DNA from: DATFNI01 sp963712305
Lineage (GTDB): Bacteria; Bacteroidota; Rhodothermia; Balneolales; DATFMH01
Assembly (NCBI GenBank): GCA_963712305.1
Contig: CAVQHI010000001.1
Span: 1,364,001-1,428,000 of the forward strand
Direction: 5' to 3'
DNA: 64,000 nucleotides
The notes below the pieces were generated by a model. The model was not told the origin of the DNA, made no database searches, and worked only from the letters and a program-made list of their open reading frames with translations. Of this stretch, positions 10,154 to 19,020 are shown one piece after another (position 1 is the stretch's first letter; each line of letters opens with the position of its first letter). The translations under genes and the position numbers were made by a program.

Positions 10154-10933
10154 ATGTCCGGCACCTCATGGAAAGCGGATATTACCCAACATCCAGGCAT
10201 CTCAACTCCGAATACTCTCGGGTTACTGATCGTTTTGGTTCTTCTTTTTTCAACAATTGCTGCCGACAATAGCACTGCAACAAGTGCCAATACATTCTGG
10301 GATCATCTGGAGTACTACTTGAGTACGTATGGTTACTGGGCGTTGTTTTTTGTTATTTTGCTGGAAGATTTCGGCCTGCCGCTGCCGGGAGAAACCATGC
10401 TACTGGCCTCTTCATATATGGCTGCTTCGGGTAAAATGCAGACCTTCGACATCTTTATCATTGCAGTGATCGCCGCTATATTAGGAGATAATATCGGTTA
10501 CTTCATCGGCTTCAAGGGTGGTCGTAAATTCCTCACCAAATTTGGCCATTATATTTTTCTTGATGAACAACACCTGCACCGCCTTGATGCTTTTTTCACA
10601 AAACACGGTGCATTGATCATTATCCCGGCTCGCTTTATCGACGGACTCAGGCAACTTAATGGGTTGCTGGCTGGCATGAGCCGGTTGCCGTGGCACAAGT
10701 TTCTCGTATATAATATCATCGGTGCAGTGTTCTGGGTCGGCGGCTGGATGCTGCTCATTCATATTCTTTATTCACAAGCCAGTCAATACCTGGGTGTGGT
10801 TAAAAATATTCAAACTTACCTGTTTATTTTATTGATCATCCTCATTCTCGGAGCCGGGATTCGCCTGATCTACCATCATTTTTTTTCATCAGGCAAGGCT
10901 TCCAAGAAAACTGCGGACGAACAAGGCAGTTGA
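10154..10933 (+). CDS. DedA-family membrane protein
   Basis: A 259-residue integral membrane protein of the DedA (SNARE-associated) family, implicated in lipid-carrier flipping and envelope homeostasis. Signatures: ILLEDFGLPLPGETML (acidic residue and PGE), GDNIGYFIGFKGGRKF, and the basic segment PARFIDGLRQLNGLLAGMSRL with the conserved Arg/Gly pattern, followed by two helices. It carries an unusual N-terminal extension of about 50 residues with an extra hydrophobic helix (TLGLLIVLVLLFSTIAAD), possibly a signal anchor. Convergent with the next small gene. Confidence 0.88.
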   Translation: MSGTSWKADITQHPGISTPNTLGLLIVLVLLFSTIAADNSTATSANTFWDHLEYYLSTYGYWALFFVILLEDFGLPLPGETMLLASSYMAASGKMQTFDIFIIAVIAAILGDNIGYFIGFKGGRKFLTKFGHYIFLDEQHLHRLDAFFTKHGALIIIPARFIDGLRQLNGLLAGMSRLPWHKFLVYNIIGAVFWVGGWMLLIHILYSQASQYLGVVKNIQTYLFILLIILILGAGIRLIYHHFFSSGKASKKTADEQGS

Positions 10934-11001
10934 TCTTGAGTTGATGATAATATCCCGAAAAGTAACGAATCGGATTTCATGAGGCACAAAATGACAGGTG
11001 C

Positions 11002-11202
11002 TCAGTTTTCGGGATTTACAAAGGCTTCTTTTATCCGCTGGTTCATCAGGCGGTGATAGTTCTTGTATTCCGAATGCCTTACCTCAAAACCAAGATGTTT
11101 TTCACCCTGGCGACAGTCAATATGATATCTTCCATCACGTTCTGACTCGGTGACTGTCACTTCAATTTTCCCGATGTGATATGTATCCACTACCTCATTC
11201 AT
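11002..11202 (-). CDS. Hypothetical 66-residue soluble protein
   Basis: Not recognised. A compact, charged protein with alternating beta-type segments (KIEVTVTESE, RYHIDCRQGEKHLGFEVRH) and a basic C-terminal helix (KNYHRLMNQRIKEAF). No signal peptide or membrane segment. AGGTT stands directly before the ATG. It is isolated between a convergent dedA gene and a repeat-rich spacer, so context gives no function. Codon use looks like the neighbours, which favours a real gene. Confidence 0.55.
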   Translation of the reverse strand: MNEVVDTYHIGKIEVTVTESERDGRYHIDCRQGEKHLGFEVRHSEYKNYHRLMNQRIKEAFVNPEN

Positions 11203-11803
11203 AACCTGTAAATGATGTATTCGTAACCCGGCTCGACAAGATACAACAAATCGATCATCTCATTTATGGTCAATTCGGCTAATACAGCTTTGATAATTCT
11301 GTAAAAAAACGTGAGTTCGAGATAAGATTAACCTGTTCAAATGCTGATTTCGCACATACAAGCCTAAACCAGGACCGGCATAAACCGTTAAAACGGTTAA
11401 GGAATTAACGCATTCTTCCAAACACCCGGATTAATCCGGGTGCAATGAGTTGACGAATCTGATAAGAATCGTTTTTAACGATTTCCTCCAGTACTTATCT
11501 CGAACTCACGTTAAAAAAAGGCCCCCATTAATCAACGCTGTAACAGACTTGTATCCTCTCACAACTCTTCGATATCAACGTGAAATTCTGATGGTTTCGA
11601 CTTCAGGGCAGAAAATTTAGCATGTAATGATTTCACATTTAAAAAGATATCCGAAGTTTCTTTTTTATCATCAATTATATATAAGGATCTGAAATTGGAA
11701 GCCCTTCCTAATTAAAAGCTCTATTTATTGGAACGCAATAACTTACTGTCACGTTAACTTAGTAGAAATTAAAGCTAATAATAAATAGAAAACGGTTATT
11801 ATT
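11203..11803. other. Gene-free spacer hosting a MITE-like element
   Basis: About 600 bases without a gene. The central third is the inverted-repeat element described separately (11308-11512). The rest is AT-rich and contains the upstream region of the ferritin-like gene. No transposase frame is present. Confidence 0.6.
11308..11512. mobile_element. MITE-like element, 205 bp, full copy
   Basis: Perfect 19-base terminal inverted repeats (AACGTGAGTTCGAGATAAG at 11308-11326 and its reverse complement at 11494-11512). It is flanked on both sides by an A-run (TAAAAAA), consistent with a short target-site duplication. Inside are two small palindromes (AACCGTTAAAACGGTT near 11388 and CACCCGGATTAATCCGGGTG near 11425). 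It encodes nothing. Related partial copies lie at 12304 and 14598. The mobilising transposase is not in the window. Confidence 0.75.
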
Positions 11804-12235
11804 ATGGATAAAGAAACACTAATTAAAGGGTTAAATACAGACCTTGCTCATGAGTATCAGGCAGTTGTAATGTATAATACATATGCTGCTGATGTACACG
11901 GGATACACAGACGCGATTTGAAGGATTTTTTTGACGCAGAGGTACCGGATGAGTTACGTCACGCACAGCTGCTGGCAAACAAGATTGCGGCTCTGGGAGG
12001 AAAACCGACTTCAAAGCCATCCGAAGTACCAAATACGGATAATCCTAAATCAATGTTGGAAAATGTCCTGAAGGCGGAGACTGATACTATTAAACGGTAT
12101 GTAGAACGTCGTGGCCAGGCAGAAGAATTTGGCGACTATGGTCTTGTGAATGATTTGGAAGATATCATTAGTGATGAAACCAACCACAAGGAAGAGACCG
12201 ATAAACTATTAAGAGGTCACTGGAATTATAATTAA
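11804..12235 (+). CDS. Ferritin-like / bacterioferritin-like diiron protein
   Basis: A 143-residue four-helix-bundle protein. Candidate diiron ligands appear in the expected order: Glu in LAHEYQAVVMY, Glu plus His in DAEVPDELRHAQLL, Glu in VLKAETDTIKRY and Glu/His in IISDETNHKEETDKLL. Such proteins store iron or consume peroxide. It is shorter than classical bacterioferritin (about 158 residues) and no obvious haem methionine is at the usual place, so the name is kept general. It stands alone with its own terminator; the feo iron-uptake operon is 16 kb away. Confidence 0.85.
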   Translation: MDKETLIKGLNTDLAHEYQAVVMYNTYAADVHGIHRRDLKDFFDAEVPDELRHAQLLANKIAALGGKPTSKPSEVPNTDNPKSMLENVLKAETDTIKRYVERRGQAEEFGDYGLVNDLEDIISDETNHKEETDKLLRGHWNYN

Positions 12236-12257
12236 TCAGGTTCTATCCCAACACTGT

Positions 12258-12297
12258 AGAGCCAGGCTCCTGATTTTTGGGGTCTGGCTTTTTTTGA
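12258..12297 (+). terminator. Terminator after the ferritin-like gene
   Basis: AGCCAG ... CTGGCT stem with an 18-base loop, followed by seven T residues. Typical intrinsic terminator about 25 bases after the stop codon. Confidence 0.8.
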
Positions 12298-12303
12298 TAA
12301 ATA

Positions 12304-12450
12304 GCGTCAGTTTGAGATAAGATAAACCTGCTCAAATGCTGGTTTCGCACATACAAACGTTTACGCGGATCGTAAAAACGGTTAATGAGTTAGCAGATTA
12401 ATCCGGGTGCTATAAATCGACTAATCTGAAGCGAATCGTTTTGCAGGTAT
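12304..12450. mobile_element. MITE-like element, partial copy overlapping the kinase 3' end
   Basis: Aligned with the copy at 11308: GCGTCAGTTTGAGATAAG matches the left terminal repeat, then AACCTG, CTCAAATGCTGGTTTCGCAC and ATTAATCCGGGTG follow in the same order. Similarity continues through AATCTGA..GAATCGTTTT at 12422-12441, which lies inside the sensor kinase frame, and then ends; the right terminal repeat is missing. The element therefore appears to supply the last few codons and stop of the kinase. Confidence 0.65.
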
Positions 12451-13851
12451 CTTCACCGTAAACTTGCTGCCATTGCCAGGCCCCTCACTTTCGGCGACAA
12501 TAGTTCCGTTATAAAAGGTGACGATAGCTTTAACCAGTGAGAGTCCGAGGCCACTCCCCGTTTCTGACTGAACTGCCGTAGAATCAGACCGGTAAAACCG
12601 ATCAAATAATCTGGAAGATTTTTCGTGTGGAAATCCTATACCGCTGTCACTCACCTTCAGTATTCCTGTGTTCTCCTTGATGACCCACGAGACCGAAACA
12701 GAACCATTTTCAGGGGTATATTTTACGGCATTGTTCAACAGGTTGAAAACGATCTGCTCAGCGTGAGAAAGATTCATCCGGATACTTCCCGGATCGGCTT
12801 CTGCCAACAAGACACGCAGTTTTTTTCGTTTAATGGTATCGGTCAGTTTTTCAATTTGTGAAAGAATAACCTCACTCATTTCAACCTCATGCATCTCAAC
12901 TTGGCTGGTCGCTTCTACGCGAGACAATTGCAAAAGCAACTGAACCATCTCACTTGCTTTATCTGCCTGTTCATGCAGTTGTTCTATGCCATCCCTGTAC
13001 TCACCCGTCGATCTCTGTTTTCGCAGGAGCACTTCCGTTTGATTCAGAATAGAGGCTAACGGCGTTAATAGCTCATGTGCAGCATCGGAAGTGAATCGTT
13101 TTTCCCGTTCGAACCCTTTTTCGAGACGATCGAGCATCTCATTAAAAGTATTGGCTAATTCCGTTAGTTCATCCCGTATCTGATGATTCACAGGCAAACG
13201 ACGCGACAATTCACTGGATCGAACAGAACGGGCTGCGTTGATAAAGGAAGAGATAGGCGATAATGCACGGGTGGCCAGCCAGTATCCACCTCCAATCGAA
13301 AAGAGGATTGAAACCAGGACGATCAATACCATGTAATCTCTCAGGCGATGCAATTCGCTGTGCAGAGTCCATTCAAAACCGGATACTTCCAGCCATCCGA
13401 CCAAATGACCATTTCTTTTTATTGGATTGTACAATGTTCTTGCCGGAAGATCGTGCCAGGTGCGGCTCATGGAGGCCCGTTCGGCATTGTGCGGCGGATC
13501 GAACGGTAAAGTTGTATCACCTGCTATATTGGGACTCCGATAGATAATCCCCTGATTCAGGCTGTAAAGCCGGACAAACGTACCTTCTGTTCCCTTGCTT
13601 ATCAGTGCCTCTGTTCGTCCGTAATCATTCAGATTAATAGAAAGCGAATCGTTTTTATAGACAATATGCGGGCGTAACTGCTCAGTCTCGAACTGAAGAT
13701 GGCGGTCGTAGTCGTGGTGCAATGCATGGTGGAATGATTCATACAGAATGAATGCAAAGATGCTCAGCATGATAAAAAGGCTGAGCCCATACCACATTGC
13801 CAGGCGGGCAGACACGGGCATTCTATTGATAAAAGGAATCTTATCCTTCAC
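12421..13851 (-). CDS. Copper/heavy-metal sensor histidine kinase (CusS-like)
   Basis: A 476-residue membrane sensor. First helix GLSLFIMLSIFAFILY, a periplasmic domain of about 130 residues, second helix YMVLIVLVSILFSIGGGYWL, then HAMP (ALSPISSFINAARSV), HisKA with phospho-acceptor His in RFTSDAAHELLTPLASILN, and HATPase_c (N box FNLLNNAVKYTPENGSV, G1 DSGIGFP, G2 GSGLGLSLVKAI). GTG at 13851 is preferred: AAAGGA lies seven bases upstream and the start overlaps the regulator stop by 11 bases; an ATG at 13878 has no ribosome site. The C-terminal KRFASD and stop appear to come from a MITE-like repeat. Adjacent copper genes suggest Cu/Ag as signal. Confidence 0.9.
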   Translation of the reverse strand: MKDKIPFINRMPVSARLAMWYGLSLFIMLSIFAFILYESFHHALHHDYDRHLQFETEQLRPHIVYKNDSLSINLNDYGRTEALISKGTEGTFVRLYSLNQGIIYRSPNIAGDTTLPFDPPHNAERASMSRTWHDLPARTLYNPIKRNGHLVGWLEVSGFEWTLHSELHRLRDYMVLIVLVSILFSIGGGYWLATRALSPISSFINAARSVRSSELSRRLPVNHQIRDELTELANTFNEMLDRLEKGFEREKRFTSDAAHELLTPLASILNQTEVLLRKQRSTGEYRDGIEQLHEQADKASEMVQLLLQLSRVEATSQVEMHEVEMSEVILSQIEKLTDTIKRKKLRVLLAEADPGSIRMNLSHAEQIVFNLLNNAVKYTPENGSVSVSWVIKENTGILKVSDSGIGFPHEKSSRLFDRFYRSDSTAVQSETGSGLGLSLVKAIVTFYNGTIVAESEGPGNGSKFTVKIPAKRFASD

Positions 13852-14575
13852 ATGAAATCCTTTTAAACAATTCTGCATTCAACCGATAGCCGACCCCCCG
13901 TATGGTCTCGATCAAAGTGCCACTCTCCCCGTTTTTTTCACTATGATGCATATGCCAGGCGTCCGTCAATTTTTGTCGCAGTGTCGAAACAGTAACTTCA
14001 ATCACATTATCACTAATATAATAGGCAGATCCCCACACCCTCTCGGCCAGTTGAGTTTTGGAAAAGACGTTGCTGGGATGTTCCAATAACAATTCCAGCA
14101 AGGTAAATTCCTTGGGGCGCAGAATGAGTTCATCGTCACAAAATAAAACCAAACGTTTGCGTACATCAATCCGTATCGGCCCATGCCGTACGATCATAGG
14201 ATCGGTTGAAACTTCTTTTTTGCGGCGCAAAAGTGCCCGGAGCCTTGCCAGAAGTTCTTCAAATGAAAACGGCTTGCCAAGATAATCATCCGCACCGGCA
14301 TCCAGACCTTGTATCTTGTGCTCGGTATCGCTCAAAGCAGTAAGCATTAATACCGGGAACATTCGGTTTTCACCCCTCCAACGTTTCAGAATAGTATGGC
14401 CATCCCTCCCTGGTAAACGCCAATCGAGGATCACGATGTCATAATCGTTGATTAATCCCTGGACCTCAGCCTGTTCTCCATCGTTGCACACTTCAACTAT
14501 GTAGCCTTCCTCCTCAAGTCCTTGTTTCATTGAGCTCGCCAGCTGCTTCTCATCCTCAACTAATAAGAGCCACAT
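13841..14575 (-). CDS. OmpR-family response regulator (CusR-like)
   Basis: A 244-residue transcription factor. The receiver domain has VEDEK at the N-terminus, phospho-acceptor Asp51 in DYDIVILDWRLPG, TALSD and the lysine in LGKPFSFEELLARLRALLRR. The C-terminal winged helix has LVLFCDDELILRPKEFTLLELLLEHP and ISDNVIEVTVSTLRQKL with IETIRGVGYRLN. It precedes and overlaps its kinase gene, so they are translationally coupled. It is presumably the activator of the copper genes to its right; this is inference from synteny with cus/cop systems. Confidence 0.93.
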   Translation of the reverse strand: MWLLLVEDEKQLASSMKQGLEEEGYIVEVCNDGEQAEVQGLINDYDIVILDWRLPGRDGHTILKRWRGENRMFPVLMLTALSDTEHKIQGLDAGADDYLGKPFSFEELLARLRALLRRKKEVSTDPMIVRHGPIRIDVRKRLVLFCDDELILRPKEFTLLELLLEHPSNVFSKTQLAERVWGSAYYISDNVIEVTVSTLRQKLTDAWHMHHSEKNGESGTLIETIRGVGYRLNAELFKRISCEG

Positions 14576-14597
14576 GTTTTCTTACTCCTTCCAAAAT

Positions 14598-14622
14598 AAC
14601 GTGAGCTCGAGATAAGAACTGA
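14598..14622. mobile_element. MITE-like element, terminal fragment
   Basis: AACGTGAGCTCGAGATAAG followed by AACTG matches the reverse complement of the right end of the 11308 element (one substitution in 19). It starts about 20 bases upstream of the response-regulator start codon. Only the end is recognisable; the remainder of the element is gone. Confidence 0.6.
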
Positions 14623-14646
14623 TAAAGATGGATTTTATTCCAATTG

Positions 14647-14684
14647 TCAGCTCCTACCTTTAGGATCAGTCCCGGTACATTTAT
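14647..14684. promoter_or_regulatory. Sequence motif shared with the promoter region at 19022
   Basis: TCAGCTCCTA ... GATCAGT ... GTA..TTT recurs at 19022-19055 with a three-base length difference. It lies upstream of the copper response regulator here and upstream of the Met-rich gene there. It could be a shared operator for the two-component system or a decayed repeat. Confidence 0.3.
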
Positions 14685-14837
14685 ATCAAGGTTCTGAAAG
14701 ATCATCTTTTCTGAGATTCCCGTTTTCGCAGGAATGACCTCGCGTTTCTTATAATTTATAAGCTCATGGTTTCCACCGCGGCAGACTCCTTAAATCGGTC
14801 CATCGATCTATCGCAAATCATTCAGATCCTTCAGTCC

Positions 14838-15377
14838 CTACTCCTCTTTCGCATTTTCGGACATTTCACCTTGACCCACAGTTTTTCGCATCTGCTTGTA
14901 CTCCTGCGGACTCATCGTCTTCATCTTTTCAAGAAAAGCGATAATATCCTGGATCTTCTGATCGGAATGGGTTTTTCCAAATGACGGCATGCCGGTACTC
15001 TTTATCCCGTTTTTCACAATCCAGAACAGTTCCCTGGCAGGCATCTCTTTTGCAGATTCAGTAAGATCCGGCGGCTTTGGATACAATCCCCGACCACCTT
15101 CCCCACGCTTAATACCGGTTGCCCCGTGGCATCCCACACACATCTCATCATAATGTTCAAAACCGTGGGCAATCATTGTACTGTCCGATAAATCAGGTAA
15201 CGTAATATTTTTTGCATGATGCTCTACCGAACGTTCACTCGCTGTGCTAAAAACCCATCCCATTATGCCTGGATCCGGAGACAGCACCGATACATTATAG
15301 AGACCCGTAAATATGAACCCCAAGAAAATGATTATTTCAACGAGAATTGTTATAGCTACTATTTTGATAGTTTTCAT
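14838..15377 (-). CDS. Membrane-anchored c-type cytochrome
   Basis: A 179-residue protein with an N-terminal hydrophobic helix (5-25) that anchors it on the periplasmic side and one haem c domain: CVGCH at 80-84 and a likely distal ligand Met130 in STGMPSFGK. The C-terminal tail is basic and Met/Gln-rich. Start placed at the ATG giving the helix; an upstream frame extension of ten codons has no ribosome site. It neighbours a second cytochrome c and a copper ATPase, so it may serve copper-stress electron transfer or Cu(I) oxidation, but that is inference. Confidence 0.85.
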   Translation of the reverse strand: MKTIKIVAITILVEIIIFLGFIFTGLYNVSVLSPDPGIMGWVFSTASERSVEHHAKNITLPDLSDSTMIAHGFEHYDEMCVGCHGATGIKRGEGGRGLYPKPPDLTESAKEMPARELFWIVKNGIKSTGMPSFGKTHSDQKIQDIIAFLEKMKTMSPQEYKQMRKTVGQGEMSENAKEE

Positions 15378-15588
15378 AAAGGTACCTGTAGATGTGACTA
15401 TTAACAATTGAAAGTAAATCCATGGTCAATTCTATAGCGTGTTACAACATAACCAGGTATTCTTAAATCAAGCTGAAAACTGAAGAAAATAATATCAGAC
15501 TGGGTTCATATTGACAACCATTTGCGAATGAATCCGCAGCTGTTTTCGAAAGCTGCAGAATCCATTGCCTCTTTACTAATTACTGACA

Positions 15589-16524
15589 TCATTTAAGCCC
15601 TAATTCATCCGGTGTCCAGGCCTGGTGTTGTGAAGACGTTTCTTTGCGAACATTATGTACCTCTGTCGCAGTAACACTTCCAGCTTTATTATCAGGCAGC
15701 AAGCGGACATAACTCAAGACGGCGGCAATCTGAGCATCAGACAGAGTACTGCCGAATGCCGGCATCATTCCATTATAATGGCTTCCTGCTACTGTTACCT
15801 GCCCCTGGAGTCCATTGAGTATTATCCTGGTAAGTGTTCCCTTGTCCCCGGCCGCAACCGAAGAACCGTTGAGAGGTGGAAATACACCGGACATCCCTTG
15901 TCCATTCGTACCATGACAACCAGTACAATTAGATGCAAAGATTACTGATCCGTCTGGCACAGCCGCCGATCCTTCCGTTGTAACAGGCGCCGACGAGGTG
16001 GTATCTTCAGGGAGTTCAGAAATAAAGCTTTTCATTTTGTTTGCCATTTGGCCATAAATGCCGGCCATATTTGTATTCCCGGCCTGATGCATAATTTGCT
16101 GCATTCCCTGACAATAGGAGTACATCTGTTGGTTCATTTCGTTGAACCGCATCATTGATCCTTGCCCCATCATGCCGTTTCCGCCCATCATACCGCGTCC
16201 GTTCATCATCCCTTGATTTCCCATCATACCGCGGCCTTTTCTTTTACCCCCATTCTGCATCATACCCGAACGCATTCCGCTCATCTGACTCCAAAGTGAT
16301 TGAATATTGTGGTACATCATACGTGCCTGAGGAGACATTCGGGTACTGTCCTGCATATAGGCCTGGCGGATCTGCTGAAACTGACTACCCAATGAATCGA
16401 AACTTGTGGACCAGGCCAGATTTTTATCCTGATTGGATACCTGCGGTTTATTTTGGCTGCAGGCAGATACTAACGGAATCACAGCGCTTACGACTAAGAC
16501 GATCATTTTCCTGACATGTGCCAT
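15589..16524 (-). CDS. Met-rich cytochrome c lipoprotein
   Basis: A 311-residue predicted lipoprotein (signal ending LVSAC, Cys22). Residues 60-160 form a Met/Gly-rich region (repeated GMM units such as GMMGNQGMMNGRGMMGGNGM), resembling methionine motifs that bind Cu(I). Residues 190-275 are a class I cytochrome c domain with CTGCH at 200-204 and a Met ligand in YNGMMPAFGS. Thus a copper-binding domain is fused to an electron-transfer domain, fitting a role in periplasmic copper oxidation or buffering. GAGG is seven bases before the ATG. Next to the CopB-type ATPase gene. Function inferred from composition and context. Confidence 0.85.
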   Translation of the reverse strand: MAHVRKMIVLVVSAVIPLVSACSQNKPQVSNQDKNLAWSTSFDSLGSQFQQIRQAYMQDSTRMSPQARMMYHNIQSLWSQMSGMRSGMMQNGGKRKGRGMMGNQGMMNGRGMMGGNGMMGQGSMMRFNEMNQQMYSYCQGMQQIMHQAGNTNMAGIYGQMANKMKSFISELPEDTTSSAPVTTEGSAAVPDGSVIFASNCTGCHGTNGQGMSGVFPPLNGSSVAAGDKGTLTRIILNGLQGQVTVAGSHYNGMMPAFGSTLSDAQIAAVLSYVRLLPDNKAGSVTATEVHNVRKETSSQHQAWTPDELGLK

Positions 16525-16721
16525 TGTATACCTCGATTCTGGTTATTTGATTGATGATTTGAAAAAAATACTTCAAAATCAGTTTATGGGATTATTGCAA
16601 TCAAATGAAGTTAAGAGGACGGAAGGATGGGAAGTTTAGAACAATTATCAAATCATAACTTTTCAACTTCCGATTTTCCATATTTCCTTATTTCCCAATT
16701 TCCGTATCCTTTTTTCCTAAC

Positions 16722-18800
16722 TCATCGTTCAATTTTCAAAAAACGTGCGTTAATGGCGACGATCACGGTACTTAACGACATCAGTAATGCTCCAACGGCC
16801 GGACTCAATACGATGCCGACCTTGTACAATACACCGGCGGCAAGTGGAATGGCCACGATGTTGTACCCGGCAGCCCACCAGAGATTTTGCACCATTTTTT
16901 TGTAGGTGGCCCTGGCCAGGGCAATCACACTGGCAACATCATTGGGACTATTTCGGGTAAGGACTAAGTCACCGGCCTCTACTGCCACGTCCGATCCAGA
17001 TCCGATTGCAATACCTACATCGGCATGTGCCAATGCCGGCGCATCGTTTACACCATCCCCGGTCATAGCGACAATCAATCCACGATCTTGTACTTCCTTG
17101 ACTTTGTCCGCTTTTTGATCAGGGAGGACCTCGGCAAAATAATCATCCAGGCCCAGTTCATTCGCAACATATTCCGCGGTCTGCCGGTTATCCCCGGTCA
17201 ACATCATACACCGGATACCCATTTCTTTAAGCCGCTTCACAGCCTGATAGGATTCTTCACGGATTTTGTCACCCAACGCGATGGCTCCAGCCAGATTATC
17301 ATCTACCAATACAAAAACAACGGTTTTTCCCTGTTTTGATAATGTTTCGTACTGGTCATCTGGCAATTCGATCTCATTCTCACGCAGATAACCCGGACTC
17401 ACTACCGTAACTTTCTTTCCGTTGACTCTGCCGGTGATCCCTTTGCCAGTCAGAGAGTTGAAATCCTCGACCTCGTACTTCTCATCCGCAGCCGCCACAA
17501 TTCCTTTAGCAATAGGATGTTCTGAATTCTGTTCCAGGGAAGCAGCCAGTTTCAGAATCTCCTTATCATCGGTCTGGTGATCAAAATTCAGGACGTCGGT
17601 CACGCCAAATTCGCCGTGAGTTAGCGTACCTGTCTTGTCGAAGATGACGGCATCAAGGTTGCGTGCCCGTTCAAAAGCCGCCCGGTTGCGTATCAGGAAC
17701 CCGTTCCCGGCCGCCAGGGATGTGGAAACGGCGACGACCAGCGGCACTGCGAGACCAAGGGCATGCGGACAGGTAATGACCATCACCGTCACCGTACGCT
17801 CCAGGGCGAACACGAAATCTTTGGTGGTGAAGGCGGTCCATATGAAAAATGTGAGCGCACCGGCACCAAGTGCTGCAAGTGTCAGCCAGAAAGCAGCGCG
17901 GTTGGCAAGATCCTGGGTACGCGATTTGCTTTGCTGCGCCTGGCGGACCAGCTCGATCACTTGCGAGAGGAAGGATTCATCGCCGGTCCGGTTCACTTCA
18001 ACAGTCAGCGATCCTTCCCCGTTAATGGCCCCGCCGATGACTTCATCGCCCGCTCCCTTACTCACAGGACGCGACTCACCGGTCATCAGCGACTCATTGA
18101 CAGATGAATGTCCTTCTTTGACGATGCTGTCGGCCGGAATTTTTTCTCCGGGTTTGATCAGAACCGTGTCACCTGCCTTAAGCTCACTTAACGGGATGTC
18201 TTCGGTAGAACCATCCTCAAGAACGCGGTGGGCCTCTGAGGGCATCATCTTTGCTAATTCCTCCAGGGCCCGCGAAGCCGACATTACCGAGCGCATCTCG
18301 ATCCAGTGGCCGACGAGCATGATATCGATCAGCGTGGCCAGTTCCCAGAAGAATACGCGACCTGCCACGCCAAACACGACGACCGCACTGTAGACATAAG
18401 CCACGGTAATGGCAATGGCAATCAGGGTCATCATTCCCGGCTGGCGCTGTTTCAGCTCGTCAACCAGTCCCTTCAGGAAGGGCCAGCCGCCGTATACAAA
18501 TATGAAAGATGACAATACAAATGATATGATCGTGTCTCCGGGAAAATGCAATACACCGCGGATACCTATGAAGGACTGAATCATCGGAGAGAGACCCAGA
18601 ACAGGTAGGGTTACCAGGAGCGAAATCCAGAATCGTTTCTTGAAATCCTCAAGCATATGCGCATGATGACCGGCATGGCCGCCGTGGCCACCATGTTCGT
18701 GCTCATTATGATTATGCGCATCGTGCCCATGTTGTTCATGATGCTCATGATGATGTTCGGTTGAATGATTGCGTTGATGATGGTTTATATCGTTTGCCAT
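16722..18800 (-). CDS. copB: Copper-translocating P-type ATPase, CopB (CPH) type
   Basis: A 692-residue P1B ATPase. Residues 1-48 are an extremely His-rich head instead of a heavy-metal-associated domain. Landmarks: actuator TGES at 240-243, membrane metal site CPH at 344-346, phosphorylated Asp388 in DKTGT, HP at 428-429, TGDNRQT near 535 and GDGVND at 581-586. The CPH motif defines the CopB-like subgroup (P1B-3), linked to Cu(II)/Cu(I)/Ag(I) efflux. Full length and intact. It is the inner-membrane export step of the surrounding copper island; not closely spaced with neighbours, so it may have its own promoter. Confidence 0.95.
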   Translation of the reverse strand: MANDINHHQRNHSTEHHHEHHEQHGHDAHNHNEHEHGGHGGHAGHHAHMLEDFKKRFWISLLVTLPVLGLSPMIQSFIGIRGVLHFPGDTIISFVLSSFIFVYGGWPFLKGLVDELKQRQPGMMTLIAIAITVAYVYSAVVVFGVAGRVFFWELATLIDIMLVGHWIEMRSVMSASRALEELAKMMPSEAHRVLEDGSTEDIPLSELKAGDTVLIKPGEKIPADSIVKEGHSSVNESLMTGESRPVSKGAGDEVIGGAINGEGSLTVEVNRTGDESFLSQVIELVRQAQQSKSRTQDLANRAAFWLTLAALGAGALTFFIWTAFTTKDFVFALERTVTVMVITCPHALGLAVPLVVAVSTSLAAGNGFLIRNRAAFERARNLDAVIFDKTGTLTHGEFGVTDVLNFDHQTDDKEILKLAASLEQNSEHPIAKGIVAAADEKYEVEDFNSLTGKGITGRVNGKKVTVVSPGYLRENEIELPDDQYETLSKQGKTVVFVLVDDNLAGAIALGDKIREESYQAVKRLKEMGIRCMMLTGDNRQTAEYVANELGLDDYFAEVLPDQKADKVKEVQDRGLIVAMTGDGVNDAPALAHADVGIAIGSGSDVAVEAGDLVLTRNSPNDVASVIALARATYKKMVQNLWWAAGYNIVAIPLAAGVLYKVGIVLSPAVGALLMSLSTVIVAINARFLKIER

Positions 18801-18916
18801 CGCTGTTTAATATTTATGGATGAGTACTTCAGTCAACTGGTCCTTTTTACATCTTAGTTCCCATTAATAACCAAGGTAAAAAGAGAAGCTTAAAATTGGC
18901 TTAAATCAACTCACAA

Positions 18917-18986
18917 TATGTCGCAAGTCTGTGACTTGTGACTATCCCACGGTTAGATTGGTCACAAGTCGCAGACTTGCGACATA
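18917..18986. repeat. Long nested palindrome, copy 1
   Basis: Arms of 26 bases (18917-18942 and 18961-18986) with one mismatch around an 18-base spacer. Each arm contains its own small hairpin (CAAGTCTGTGACTTG). A second copy is at 27809. It resembles REP-type palindromes; lies upstream of the Met-rich gene. Confidence 0.8.
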
Positions 18987-19020
18987 GGGATGAACCAACC
19001 TTAAATATTTTTAAGAGAGC

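Noticed and set aside
14718..14744. GAGATTCCCGTTTTCGCAGG-type repeat
   Set aside because: It resembles a common dispersed intergenic repeat, but only a single copy is present in this window, so it is not listed as a feature.
17635..18393. 252-residue frame opposite copB
   Set aside because: Antisense shadow produced by the codon pattern of the ATPase gene; Ser/Arg-rich nonsense composition.
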